From positions 1 to 52,954 of the forward strand of contig CACDSN010000009.1 in NCBI GenBank assembly GCA_902555465.1: a stretch of 52,954 nucleotides of DNA, in the 5' to 3' direction. A model generated the notes under the pieces. That model was not told where the DNA came from. It saw only the letters and a list, made by a program, of their open reading frames with translations, and did no database searches. A program made the position numbers and the translations under genes. Positions 7,583 to 16,408 of the stretch are shown here, piece by piece; position 1 is the first letter of the stretch, and the number at the start of each line of letters is the position of its first letter. This DNA comes from an uncultured Pelagibacteraceae bacterium. Lineage in GTDB: Bacteria > Pseudomonadota > Alphaproteobacteria > Pelagibacterales > Pelagibacteraceae.

Positions 7583-8449
7583 ATGGAAAAAATTAGAGGC
7601 ATTTATGCGGCTGGACTTTCTGTATTAGATGAAAATTTAGCTTTAGATGTAAAAAAAACAATTAAACATGCAGAAAATTTAATTGAAAATGGTTGCCATG
7701 GTGTTGCTATATTTGGAAGTACTGGCCAAGCTCAATTATTATCCGTATCGGAAAAAATTAGTTTATTGAACGATTTATCTAAGAGCAAATATAAAGATAA
7801 GTACTTAATTGGAACTGGATTAAATTCTTTAAATGAAACAATACAATTCATATCAATTTCTAAGTCGCTTCGTTTTAAAAATTTTTTAATTATGCCACCA
7901 GCTTATTATAAATATGGCGATGAAGAAGTATTTAGTTTTTATTCGAGGATAATAGAATCTCATAAAGATATTCAAATAATTTTATACAATTTTGAAAAAC
8001 TTTGTGGTTATAAATTTAGTCCAGAATGTGTAAAGAATTTAAATGATAAATTCCCTTCGCAAATTATTGGATTAAAAGACAGTTCATATAATTTATTTGA
8101 AAATTTAAATATTCCTAATTTTTCAATGATGCCTGGATCAGAGTCGAAACTATTAAAAGGTTTAAAATCAGGATGTTCTGGAATAATTACAGCAACTTGT
8201 AATGTAACGAGTAAACTAGCAAGAAAAGTATATGATGATTTTCATAATAATATAGAACAGACTGAAAACGAAAAACTTTGTAAGGTTAGAGCTGTTTTCG
8301 AAAAGTACAATTTAGTATCTGCAATTCATAGTTTTTTAGGTTCTAAAGAAAGTATTTATAATAATATTTTGCCTACATTAAGTATTTTAGATAAAGAAAA
8401 AAAAGATAAACTAATCCTTGAATTAAACTCATTAGATTTTAAACTTTAA
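7583..8449 (+). CDS. DapA/NanA-family aldolase-lyase
   Basis: A 288-residue class I aldolase of the dihydrodipicolinate synthase/N-acetylneuraminate lyase superfamily. I chose the ATG at 7583, because family homology begins at RGIYAAGLS; a GTG at 7538 would add an unmatched leader. Visible marks are GSTGQ (about 45-49, the usual GTTGE-type substrate loop), the catalytic tyrosine in ILYNF (about 135) and the Schiff-base lysine in IIGLKDSS (about 165). The substrate loop has Q where DapA usually has E, so a sugar acid or other oxo acid substrate rather than lysine synthesis is possible. The cfa gene follows 5 bases downstream. Confidence 0.8.
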   Translation: MEKIRGIYAAGLSVLDENLALDVKKTIKHAENLIENGCHGVAIFGSTGQAQLLSVSEKISLLNDLSKSKYKDKYLIGTGLNSLNETIQFISISKSLRFKNFLIMPPAYYKYGDEEVFSFYSRIIESHKDIQIILYNFEKLCGYKFSPECVKNLNDKFPSQIIGLKDSSYNLFENLNIPNFSMMPGSESKLLKGLKSGCSGIITATCNVTSKLARKVYDDFHNNIEQTENEKLCKVRAVFEKYNLVSAIHSFLGSKESIYNNILPTLSILDKEKKDKLILELNSLDFKL

Positions 8450-8454
8450 TTATT

Positions 8455-9645
8455 ATGAAATTAGTAGACTTTTTAAATAATCTTTTTAAAGAGGATGGTT
8501 TTTTGCTAATTGATGCAAATATGAATAAGCACACGATTGGTAATCCAAAAAAAGAAAATCCCATAACTCTTAAAATTTTAGATAAAAGATTACATAGTAA
8601 ACTTTTGCTTTTACCGGATTTATATTTTGGAGAAGCCTATACAAATGGATCTGTTGTTATTGAAAATGGAAGTTTGACAGAATTTTTAGATTTAGCTCTA
8701 AAGAATATTGGTAGAGGAGAGACAAACTCTTACAATGCAGTAATTAACAAATTAAGAGGCACTTATAGATTTTTAACAAATTTTAACTTAAAAAAAAAAT
8801 CAAAATCAAATGTTGCTCATCACTATGATATTTCTGAAAAATTATATGATTTATTTTTAGACTCTAGCAGACAATATTCATGTGCATATTTTAAAAATGA
8901 TAATGACAGTTTAGAACAGGCACAAAATAATAAAATTGAACACATTATAAAAAAATTGAATTTAAAACCTAATCAAAAAGTTCTAGATATTGGATCTGGA
9001 TGGGGATCTCTTGCAATTGAAATTGCAAAAAAATCTCAATGTGAAGTTCTGGGAATAACTTTATCTGAAAATCAATATAAACATAGTATTGAAAAAGCTA
9101 AGTTAAATGGTTTAGAAAATCAAGTGCAGTTCAGATTGGCTGATTACAGAGATTTAAATGAAAAATTTGATAGGATTGTAAGTGTTGGAATGTTTGAGCA
9201 TGTTGGAAGAAAGTTTTATAGTACATACTTTAATTCTGTTTCAAAATTGATGAAGGATGATGGTGTAGCACTTATACATACTATTGGCTCAATAAATCCA
9301 CCTAGAGATCCACATCCTTGGATAACAAAGTATATATTTCCTGGTGGATATACACCAAGTTTCAGTGAAGTAGTAAAACCCATTGAAAAATCAGGTTTAA
9401 TGCTATCAGATTTAGAGGTTTGGAGAATGCATTACGCACATACATTAAGACATTGGAAAGAAAGATTTTTAAATAAAAGAGAAGAAGTTTTAGATATGTT
9501 TGATGAAAAATTTCTAAGAATGTGGGAATTTTATCTCGCTGGTTGTGAAATGGCATTTAAATGGGGTGATCAGGTTGTATTTCAGATACAATTAATAAAA
9601 AAACATTCTTCTGTACCTAATACTAGAGACTATATTTATCAATAA
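8455..9645 (+). CDS. cfa: Cyclopropane-fatty-acyl-phospholipid synthase
   Basis: A 396-residue SAM-dependent enzyme that adds a methylene bridge to unsaturated acyl chains of membrane lipids. The N-terminal lipid-binding part (1-115) is followed by AHHYDISEKLYDLFL, the SAM motif VLDIGSGWGS (176-185), the VGMFEHVG block with the bicarbonate/active-site glutamate, and the C-terminal RMWEFYLAGCEMAFKWG signature. Length matches the family. It directly follows the DapA-family gene, suggesting co-transcription. A related SAM-dependent lipid methyltransferase function is the main alternative. Confidence 0.9.
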   Translation: MKLVDFLNNLFKEDGFLLIDANMNKHTIGNPKKENPITLKILDKRLHSKLLLLPDLYFGEAYTNGSVVIENGSLTEFLDLALKNIGRGETNSYNAVINKLRGTYRFLTNFNLKKKSKSNVAHHYDISEKLYDLFLDSSRQYSCAYFKNDNDSLEQAQNNKIEHIIKKLNLKPNQKVLDIGSGWGSLAIEIAKKSQCEVLGITLSENQYKHSIEKAKLNGLENQVQFRLADYRDLNEKFDRIVSVGMFEHVGRKFYSTYFNSVSKLMKDDGVALIHTIGSINPPRDPHPWITKYIFPGGYTPSFSEVVKPIEKSGLMLSDLEVWRMHYAHTLRHWKERFLNKREEVLDMFDEKFLRMWEFYLAGCEMAFKWGDQVVFQIQLIKKHSSVPNTRDYIYQ

Positions 9646-9671
9646 TTTGTTGGTAGTAAAATAGATAACCA

Positions 9672-10865
9672 ATGAAAAAAAAGAAAAAATTAAAAAAAAA
9701 AATTAAAAAAAAGTTTATAAAAAAAGTACGTTTAAGAAAAAAATTCAATAAATTCTCGAAGATAAAAAAAAAAAATAAGCCTAAAAAGGGAAAAATTAAG
9801 AAAAACAAAAAAAAAATTTTTATTAAAAATTTAATTCATTTTAAAAAAAAGACTAAAACAAAAGACCTAATAATTTTAAAAATAATAAAAATTCAAAATA
9901 GATTAACTAATTTTCCAAAAATAAAATTTTCATTTTTTTCAAGTTTAGAAAAAAAAATTGAAAGCTTTTTTAATGGTATAGAAAGTAAAATTATTTCTTA
10001 CAAAACTCTAAGAGAAGAAGAAAAGCAAAAAAATATTATTCAAAAATTAGAAAGGGAGGAAAAAGAAAAAAGCGAGAAAATTAGGGAAGAAAAAGAGAAA
10101 GAATTAAGAAATTTAAAATTTAAAGAAAAACAACTTAAAGAAGAAGAAAAACTAGATAAAGAAAGAGCCAGGGATTTAAAATTATTCTTAAGAAAAGAGC
10201 AAGCAATTATTAGAAAAGAACAATCAGAAAGACAGAAAAGATTTCTTCAAGAGATAAGATTAGAAAAACAAATAGAAAAATTTAGAATTAGAGAAATTAA
10301 AGAGTTAGAAAAACTAGAAAGAATTTCACTGCGGGAACAAAGGGATGATTATGAAGGTTTACAAAACAGAATAGCAAAACTCAAAGAAAAATATCAGCAG
10401 TTAAGAGATCAAAAAATTCGAGAAAGGGTAGAAGCGCTGGGAGTTGAAATCCAAGATGGAGATAGTCGAGAAATATTATTAGAAAAAGAAAAACAATATA
10501 ATTTAGATAGACAAAAAATTGAATTTGCATTGGAAAGCTTTTATAGAAGCGCTAATAGTTTAGTTTTTCAATTAAACAAAAGATATATTACAAGACATAT
10601 GTCGATTTTTAGATGTATAGATAGAAGATTTGAAAGTGGAGAAATTTTTATAAAATGGGATGAAGCACAAGAAGACGAATGGTTAATCTTGATTTATATA
10701 AAAGATAATTCACCAAACCATGGAATAATAATAGAAGATAAAACAAATCCTGAAAAAAACATTTCAAATGAATTTCAGCCAAACGAAATATTCAAAGCTT
10801 CTGATATGATGGTTGACTCACTTACTCAATTATTATCAAAAATTAGATCAAAAAAAGAAAGTTAA
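9672..10865 (+). CDS. Extremely lysine-rich coiled-coil protein, unknown function
   Basis: A 397-residue protein I do not recognise. The first 65 residues are about half lysine, mostly in runs of three to five. Residues about 110-290 are a long charged Glu/Lys/Arg helix, almost certainly coiled coil. The last 110 residues look globular, with IFRCIDRRFE, EIFIKWDEAQEDEWLILIYI and a terminal helix. There is no signal peptide or membrane segment. The basic head could bind nucleic acid or the membrane surface. The 5' end of the gene is nearly pure A, which invites polymerase slippage and sequencing error. Its stop overlaps that of the convergent TPR gene at TTAA. Confidence 0.65.
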   Translation: MKKKKKLKKKIKKKFIKKVRLRKKFNKFSKIKKKNKPKKGKIKKNKKKIFIKNLIHFKKKTKTKDLIILKIIKIQNRLTNFPKIKFSFFSSLEKKIESFFNGIESKIISYKTLREEEKQKNIIQKLEREEKEKSEKIREEKEKELRNLKFKEKQLKEEEKLDKERARDLKLFLRKEQAIIRKEQSERQKRFLQEIRLEKQIEKFRIREIKELEKLERISLREQRDDYEGLQNRIAKLKEKYQQLRDQKIRERVEALGVEIQDGDSREILLEKEKQYNLDRQKIEFALESFYRSANSLVFQLNKRYITRHMSIFRCIDRRFESGEIFIKWDEAQEDEWLILIYIKDNSPNHGIIIEDKTNPEKNISNEFQPNEIFKASDMMVDSLTQLLSKIRSKKES

Positions 10866-11428
10866 ATTTTCTCAATATTTAAAATTTTTTCAAGCTTTGG
10901 TATTACATTGTTGCCTTTAGACAAAGGATAAATTTCCTTTGTCAAAATCAGATTATCTAAAGCTTTTTGATACTTTTTTAAATCAATATATATTTGAGCT
11001 CTTCCAGATAATGCTCCGAAATGACGAGGCTCTAAATTTAATGTTTTTTCGATATCAATTAGAGATAAATCGTATTCTTTCATTAAAAAAAGTACTGTTG
11101 CTCTTTTATTCCAGGCTTCAGACCAATTTGGATCTTCAATAATGATGTTAGAAAATATTTTGTAAGCATATTTATGTTGGCCATTTTCCATTAGCTCTGT
11201 TCCTAGTTCCAATTTATTTGTTAGAAATTTATTTTTTGGATGTAAGTTCCATAAATTCCAAATATTTTTTTCTATAGAAATTGCCTCCTCCAAATTCTTT
11301 GAATTTTTTAAATCTTTAAAAAACTTTTCCAACTCATTTTTATGATATTTTTCTGATGCTTCAGCATTAGATAAAAAGGGTAAAAAAATAAAATTAATTA
11401 TCAGAATAATTTTAAAAATATTTTTCAT
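10862..11428 (-). CDS. Exported TPR-repeat protein
   Basis: A 188-residue protein with an N-terminal signal peptide (MKNIFKIILIINFIFLPFLS then NAEASE, cleavage near residue 25). The mature part carries at least three tetratricopeptide repeats, seen as WNLHPKNKFLTNKLELGTELM, HKYAYKIFSNIIIEDPNWSEAWNKRA and YDLSLIDIEKTLNLEPRHFGALSGRAQIY. These form a helical scaffold for protein binding in the periplasm. Its ATG shares one base with the stop codon of the upstream TerB-J gene, so translation is probably coupled. No specific partner can be named. Confidence 0.8.
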   Translation of the reverse strand: MKNIFKIILIINFIFLPFLSNAEASEKYHKNELEKFFKDLKNSKNLEEAISIEKNIWNLWNLHPKNKFLTNKLELGTELMENGQHKYAYKIFSNIIIEDPNWSEAWNKRATVLFLMKEYDLSLIDIEKTLNLEPRHFGALSGRAQIYIDLKKYQKALDNLILTKEIYPLSKGNNVIPKLEKILNIEKI

Positions 11429-12156
11429 TAATTAAATTTTTTTAATTTTTGTATTTGGTCCCACGCACTATTTATTGCCCTCATTTTATTTTTACTTTCT
11501 TCAATAACTTCTTCGGGAACTCCTTTGCTTAATAATAAATCTGGATGATGCTGTTTACTTAATAAAAGATATTTTTTTCTAATTTCAGAAATATCATCAT
11601 CAGGCTTACTCTCTAAAACAACATAAGGATTTAATTTATCTGATCCTTTTCTGCTTTCTTTAATTCCCAAAAATTGCGACTCAGTCAATCCAAAAATTTT
11701 TGCAATATTTTCAATCATATCTAATTCTGATTTGCTTACATCTCCATCTGACTCTGCAATATAAAACAAGATGTTTATTACTTCCTCTAAAATATTTATG
11801 TTACCTTTATAAAATTGAGCTATTTGTTGAGCATAAGGTTCATATCCTGCGCTTTCCTCTTTAGCCTTATTAAATATTTTTCCTACCTGATCTAATTCAT
11901 TATCTGGGATTTTTAATTTGTCTTTAACAGCAACTAATTCTTCTTTGCTCACCTGTCCATCAGCTTTGCTTAATTTTGCAGAAAGAACAATTAAGGACAA
12001 GGCAAACATTCTTTGGCCTTGAGCAATCGCAGAAAATCCTGCCGAAGTTCTAGATCTAGAAATTTTGCCACCTAAAAGTGAACCCAATAACATTCCAAAA
12101 GGTCCACCAAGTGAAAAACCAATCATTCCTCCAATTAAACTACCCCAGATAGACAT
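11428..12156 (-). CDS. TerB-plus-DnaJ domain protein (DjlA-like)
   Basis: A 242-residue protein with three parts: a glycine-zipper-like N-terminal membrane segment (GGMIGFSLGGPFGMLLGSLLGG, described here in outline, residues about 9-31), a TerB-like helical domain from about 45 to 165 (SKADGQVSKEE and AESDGDVSKSELDMIE form its paired acidic motifs), and a C-terminal J domain with the HPD motif in SKQHHPDLL. This is the layout of DjlA-type membrane co-chaperones, which stimulate DnaK at the inner membrane. It is the first gene of a two-gene unit with the exported TPR protein. A second J protein occurs at 6080-6583. Confidence 0.85.
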   Translation of the reverse strand: MSIWGSLIGGMIGFSLGGPFGMLLGSLLGGKISRSRTSAGFSAIAQGQRMFALSLIVLSAKLSKADGQVSKEELVAVKDKLKIPDNELDQVGKIFNKAKEESAGYEPYAQQIAQFYKGNINILEEVINILFYIAESDGDVSKSELDMIENIAKIFGLTESQFLGIKESRKGSDKLNPYVVLESKPDDDISEIRKKYLLLSKQHHPDLLLSKGVPEEVIEESKNKMRAINSAWDQIQKLKKFN

Positions 12157-12189
12157 ACTTTAATTTTTTAAATATAATTAAAATATTAA

Positions 12190-12483
12190 ATGATAACAAC
12201 TTTTTTAACCTTAACTCTAATTTTTTTTATTTTCCTGTGGATAGTTTCTTGGATAAATTATTATAATAAACTTGATAATAGATTAGGTAATTCAATTTGG
12301 AGATGGAGTTACGATTATCCAGTTCTTGGAAAAAGAGATATTTCAGTACTAGATGATAAAAATTTTGTAATTTTAAGAAGAAAAAAAAACAAAATTATCA
12401 CTTATATGTATTTAGTAGTTTTTTTAGGATTTTTAGTTCTAATGTCTTTTGTTAGTCAAATTCTTTTGGTTATTCAAAGTTAA
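12190..12483 (+). CDS. Small membrane protein of unknown function
   Basis: A 97-residue protein with one hydrophobic segment at each end (about 3-22 and 71-93) and a basic, tryptophan-rich middle (NSIWRWSYDYPVLGKRDISVLDD). The predicted topology is two membrane helices with the middle on one side. I do not recognise the family. It diverges from the TerB-J gene with a 33-base gap and its stop overlaps that of the convergent DCC-family gene at TTAA, so it sits in a normal dense core context rather than looking like chance. Confidence 0.6.
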   Translation: MITTFLTLTLIFFIFLWIVSWINYYNKLDNRLGNSIWRWSYDYPVLGKRDISVLDDKNFVILRRKKNKIITYMYLVVFLGFLVLMSFVSQILLVIQS

Positions 12484-12827
12484 TTTTTAAGCTGATTTCT
12501 ATTTTTGAGATATAAAAAAAAAGCAACGATTTCATATATTAATGAAAAAATATGAAATACAATTGGAATAGATAATAATTTACCAAGAAATTTAAATTTT
12601 GGCATTCTATTCCACAAGACTATAAATGCCTCTGCACCAGAGTAAATTTTCCCATCAGATTTTACATGCAATCTTCTCAATAGATCTTTATTTGTTTTTT
12701 TAGTATCTATTTCAGCATCTTTGTTGTTAGTTATATCTACCCATTCTAATTGTTTAATACCCTGTTTTTTATAAACATTAATTTCAGATCTACAAATAGA
12801 GCAAGAATTGTTGAAAAATATCTTCAT
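12480..12827 (-). CDS. DCC-family thiol-disulfide oxidoreductase (DUF393)
   Basis: A 115-residue protein beginning MKIFFNNSCSICRSEI, with the redox C-x-x-C pair at about residues 9-12 in the first strand-helix of a thioredoxin-like fold. Other family marks are the W-V-D segment, LLRRLHVKSDGKIYSGAEAF and a C-terminal hydrophobic helix. Members usually have the start (Y/F)-D-x-x-C-x-x-C; here N replaces D. Role is presumed dithiol/disulfide exchange, with no known substrate. Length is typical. Confidence 0.8.
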   Translation of the reverse strand: MKIFFNNSCSICRSEINVYKKQGIKQLEWVDITNNKDAEIDTKKTNKDLLRRLHVKSDGKIYSGAEAFIVLWNRMPKFKFLGKLLSIPIVFHIFSLIYEIVAFFLYLKNRNQLKN

Positions 12828-12914
12828 ACATCAGCCATATACTCATTTTAATTGAAATTTAAATAAGCAAAAACGCCTAATTGAAAAAATTCTACAGTCT
12901 CCTAAATTAGCACT

Positions 12915-14327
12915 ATGTCAAAAATATTAAAAAACTCTGAATTAGATATTTCTACAGCAAGTAGTATTGTATCGGATACATTAAATAAGTGTGATGATGG
13001 TGAATTATATTTGGAAGACTCTAAGTCAGAATCTATTGTTCTAGATGATAATAAAATTAAATCTTCTACTTATAAATCTGATTTAGGGTACGGCTTGAGA
13101 GCAATTACTGGAGAAGTAGTTGCCTATTCTCACTCTAGCGATTTATCAAAAAAATCTTTAAATGAATCTAGTAAAAATCTTAAATCAACTCTATCATCTT
13201 CAAACGGCACATATAATTTTGAAATTAAAAAAACTAATAAAAAATATTATTCAGAAAAAGATCCAATTGAGGGAAAAAATTTTAAGTCAAAAATAGAAAT
13301 ACTAAATCAAGCAAATGATTATGTAAGAAATAAAAATAATTTAGTAAGCCAGGTAACGGCAACTTTGTTAGGTGAGCATAGAGCTATAGAAATACTCAGA
13401 AGTGGTGGAGAACTTTTATCAGATGATAGACCCCTTGTTAGATTTAATGTTTCTGTAATGCTTGAAAAAAATGGTAGAAAAGAGTCTGCAGTTTATGGAA
13501 TAGGAGGTAGACAAAATTATGATACTTACTTAGACGAAAAAAATTGGAAAAGTGTTTGTGATGAAGCATTAAGAATTGCTGAAGTAAATTTAAATAGTAA
13601 ACCAGCACCCGCTGGAGAGATGCAGGTAGTATTAGGCCCTGGTTGGCCAGCAATTTTAATTCATGAAGCGATTGGCCATGGATTAGAGGGAGATTTTAAT
13701 AGAAAAAAAACTTCAGCCTTTCATGATTTAGTTGGTAGAAAGGTTGCCAGTGAAGGAGTTACAATAATAGATGATGGTACATTAGAAAATAGAAGAGGTA
13801 GCCTAACAATTGATGATGAGGGAACCCCCACTGAAAAAACTGTTTTAATAGAAAATGGAATTTTAAAAAATTTTATGCAAGACAGATTGAATGCAAGGTT
13901 AATGAATACAAGATCAACAGGAAATGGAAGAAGAGAAAGCTACAAGCATGTTGTTATGCCAAGAATGAGAAATACAATAATGCTAAATGGAAATCATTCA
14001 CAAGAAGAAATGATTAAATCAGTGAAAAAAGGAATATTTGCGGTTAGCTTTGGTGGCGGACAAGTAGATATTACATCTGGCAAGTTTGTATTTAATTGTA
14101 CTGAGGCTTATGAAATTATTAATGGTAAAGTAGGCTCACCTATAAAAGGCGCCACTTTAATAGGCGATGGTCCATCGGCTCTCAAAGAAGTTTCAATGGT
14201 TGGAAATGATATGATGTTAGATCCTGGTATTGGAACCTGTGGAAAAGCAGGCCAAGGTGTGCCTGTTGGAGTTGGTCAACCATCATTATTGATAAATAAA
14301 ATGACTGTAGGCGGTACACAACTTTAA
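12915..14327 (+). CDS. tldD: Metalloprotease TldD
   Basis: A 470-residue protein of the TldD/PmbA family. The zinc motif HEAIGH is at residues 250-255, with the downstream GLEGDFNRKKTSAF and a C-terminal GTCGKAGQ-VPVG region matching TldD. TldD and PmbA (TldE) form a heterodimeric protease that acts on unfolded or leader-bearing peptides, for example in microcin maturation and CcdA turnover in enterics. Its partner gene starts three bases downstream, so they are surely co-transcribed. Length is normal. Confidence 0.95.
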   Translation: MSKILKNSELDISTASSIVSDTLNKCDDGELYLEDSKSESIVLDDNKIKSSTYKSDLGYGLRAITGEVVAYSHSSDLSKKSLNESSKNLKSTLSSSNGTYNFEIKKTNKKYYSEKDPIEGKNFKSKIEILNQANDYVRNKNNLVSQVTATLLGEHRAIEILRSGGELLSDDRPLVRFNVSVMLEKNGRKESAVYGIGGRQNYDTYLDEKNWKSVCDEALRIAEVNLNSKPAPAGEMQVVLGPGWPAILIHEAIGHGLEGDFNRKKTSAFHDLVGRKVASEGVTIIDDGTLENRRGSLTIDDEGTPTEKTVLIENGILKNFMQDRLNARLMNTRSTGNGRRESYKHVVMPRMRNTIMLNGNHSQEEMIKSVKKGIFAVSFGGGQVDITSGKFVFNCTEAYEIINGKVGSPIKGATLIGDGPSALKEVSMVGNDMMLDPGIGTCGKAGQGVPVGVGQPSLLINKMTVGGTQL

Positions 14328-14330
14328 TAA

Positions 14331-15650
14331 ATGTTGGAATACAATAATAAACTAAGTGATATCATTGATCTTTGCATTACTAGTGCCAAAAAAAAAGGTG
14401 CTACTGATGCTGAAGTAAGCATTGTAAAAAGTACAGCTGAAACTGTCAGTTTTAGAAATAAGAAATTAGATGAGTCTGATAGATCAGAAAATATTGGTTT
14501 ATCATTAACTGCGTATATTAATAAAAAAAAAACTTCGGTTTCATCATCTAATTTAAAAAATGACAATTTGGAAATGTTAATCGAAAGATGTGTCGAGGCT
14601 GCAAAAGTAACACCCGAAGATGAACATAATTCACTTCCCGATGAAAAATTATATTTCAAAAATTCTCATGAGTTGGATTTATTCGATAAAACCCACTTAG
14701 AAAATAATCAAAAAATTGATTATCTTAAAGAGGCTGAGGAAGTAGCTTTTAAAAATAATGAGATAGTTAATACTAATGGCTCATCATTTAGTGAAAGTAA
14801 AACAGAAGTAGTTCTTGGTAATAGTAAAGGTTTTAAAAATGGATACAAAACCTCAAATTTTACGGCGTATTGCGAAGTTGTCTCAAAAAATAACGGAAGT
14901 ATGGAAAGAGATTATGAATATACTTCGAAACGTCATTTTGAAGATTTATTAAAACCCTCAGAATTGGGTTCAAATGCAGCAAAGTTTGCAATTAGAAAGC
15001 TTAAACCTCAAAAAATTAATAGTGGAAAATTTGATATAATTTTTGATAAAAGAATTTCAAAAAATTTCTTAAATTATTTTAGTAGTGCAATTACAGGTTC
15101 ATCAATTTATAGGGGAACCTCTTTCCTTAAGGGAAAATTAAATAAAAAAATATTTTCAGATAATATAAATATAGTTGATAGAGCGGATATCAAAAGAGGA
15201 AATGGATCAAAGTATTTTGACAATGAAGGAGTTAAAATAGAAAACCTGTCCTTGGTTAATAATGGTGTGTTAAATGAGTACTTAATGGATACATATTATG
15301 GAAATAAACTTAATATAATTTCTAATGGAAGAAGTGGGGGCACAACAAACCTATATTTTGAGAATGGCAAACTAAAGCTTAAGGATTTGATGAATTCTAA
15401 TAATAAAATTTTTTATGTTACTGAAACAATAGGCCATGGCACAAATATTGTAACAGGAGATTATTCACTTGGAGCAGGCGGGATGATGATAGAAAACGGT
15501 GAATTTGTTTATCCAATAAGCGAAGTAACAATTGCAGGTAATTTAAATGAAATGTTTATGAAAACGATATTAGCAAATGATTTACAATTTAATTATTCGA
15601 CAAATTCTCCATCAATGTTAATAAATAATATGACTGTTGCTGGAAAATAG
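14331..15650 (+). CDS. pmbA: PmbA/TldE, partner of TldD
   Basis: A 439-residue homologue of TldD lacking the HExxxH zinc motif, as expected for the non-catalytic partner. Family marks include the N-terminal GATDAEVSIVKS, FRNKKLDESDRSENIGLSL, the middle SGKFDIIFDKR and SSAITGSSIYRGTSFL, and the late ETIGHGTNIVTGDYSLGAGG segment. The start ATG follows the tldD stop after 3 bases. It ends eight bases from the stop of the convergent DUF6134-like gene. Confidence 0.93.
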   Translation: MLEYNNKLSDIIDLCITSAKKKGATDAEVSIVKSTAETVSFRNKKLDESDRSENIGLSLTAYINKKKTSVSSSNLKNDNLEMLIERCVEAAKVTPEDEHNSLPDEKLYFKNSHELDLFDKTHLENNQKIDYLKEAEEVAFKNNEIVNTNGSSFSESKTEVVLGNSKGFKNGYKTSNFTAYCEVVSKNNGSMERDYEYTSKRHFEDLLKPSELGSNAAKFAIRKLKPQKINSGKFDIIFDKRISKNFLNYFSSAITGSSIYRGTSFLKGKLNKKIFSDNINIVDRADIKRGNGSKYFDNEGVKIENLSLVNNGVLNEYLMDTYYGNKLNIISNGRSGGTTNLYFENGKLKLKDLMNSNNKIFYVTETIGHGTNIVTGDYSLGAGGMMIENGEFVYPISEVTIAGNLNEMFMKTILANDLQFNYSTNSPSMLINNMTVAGK

Positions 15651-15658
15651 TTAATATA

Positions 15659-16354
15659 TTATTCAATTTTTTTTAAAATATATTGCCATTTACCAAGTCT
15701 CTTATACTCAACTTTAACAATAATGTTATTTTTACTATCATACCAAATATCAAAATCTAATCTTTTATCTGCTTCTAAATTTTCATCTGTAGATTTTAAC
15801 TTAAAATGATCAACTGCTAAGGAAATTCCATTAATTACTAGTTTTTCTTTTGAAATAAAACTTACTTCTTGTTTTTTTATACTTCCAGAAAGTGGACTAA
15901 TTTGACTATTGCTTGTTAGTATTTTATGGTTCCACCAATTTCCAACAACATTTTCTTTATTGGCACTACCTTTATATGAAGAACCATCAATTATAAAATA
16001 ATCTTTTGACATATCAAAAAATAAATTTACAAATTTTCTCTTTTTATTTTGCATTGTCTCTGATTTAAATTCCACCAACTGATCATTTTGATATTTCTCT
16101 TTACTTATACTTTTTATAGAAAATAATTTTACACCGGCCATTTTTACTTCAAACTCAGTTTCATTAATAACTTCAAAAATATCCTCATTACTTTTAAAAT
16201 AATAATTACTATAACCAATTATCTCGCCATTTCTGTAAATATCCATTTCTATCAGTTTAAGATTTTTATAATGGCCAGTGTGAGAATATAAATTTGAAAA
16301 AGTACAAATTGAAATAATTAAGCCTAATACAATAGAGTAAAATTTTATTTTCAT
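15659..16354 (-). CDS. Exported DUF6134-like protein
   Basis: A 231-residue protein with a signal peptide (MKIKFYSIVLGLIISICTFSNLYS, cleavage near residue 24). The mature chain is beta-rich, with IYRNGEIIGYSNYYF, MSKDYFIIDGSSYKG, NWWNHKIL and a terminal LDFDIWYDSKNNIIVKVEYKRLGKWQYIL, the layout of DUF6134/DUF3108-type periplasmic proteins. These probably adopt a lipocalin-like or beta-clam fold, but function is unknown. It is divergent from the YczE gene with a 54-base gap that must hold both promoters. Confidence 0.65.
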   Translation of the reverse strand: MKIKFYSIVLGLIISICTFSNLYSHTGHYKNLKLIEMDIYRNGEIIGYSNYYFKSNEDIFEVINETEFEVKMAGVKLFSIKSISKEKYQNDQLVEFKSETMQNKKRKFVNLFFDMSKDYFIIDGSSYKGSANKENVVGNWWNHKILTSNSQISPLSGSIKKQEVSFISKEKLVINGISLAVDHFKLKSTDENLEADKRLDFDIWYDSKNNIIVKVEYKRLGKWQYILKKIE

Positions 16355-16408
16355 TCTTAAATTTTATATTAATTATTTATTATAAGATATATAAGAAATT
16401 ATTATTTT

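Noticed and set aside
9623-9808. Phenylalanine-rich ORF antisense to the lysine-rich gene
   Set aside because: Antisense of A-rich lysine codons necessarily reads as Phe/Leu; it is a shadow.
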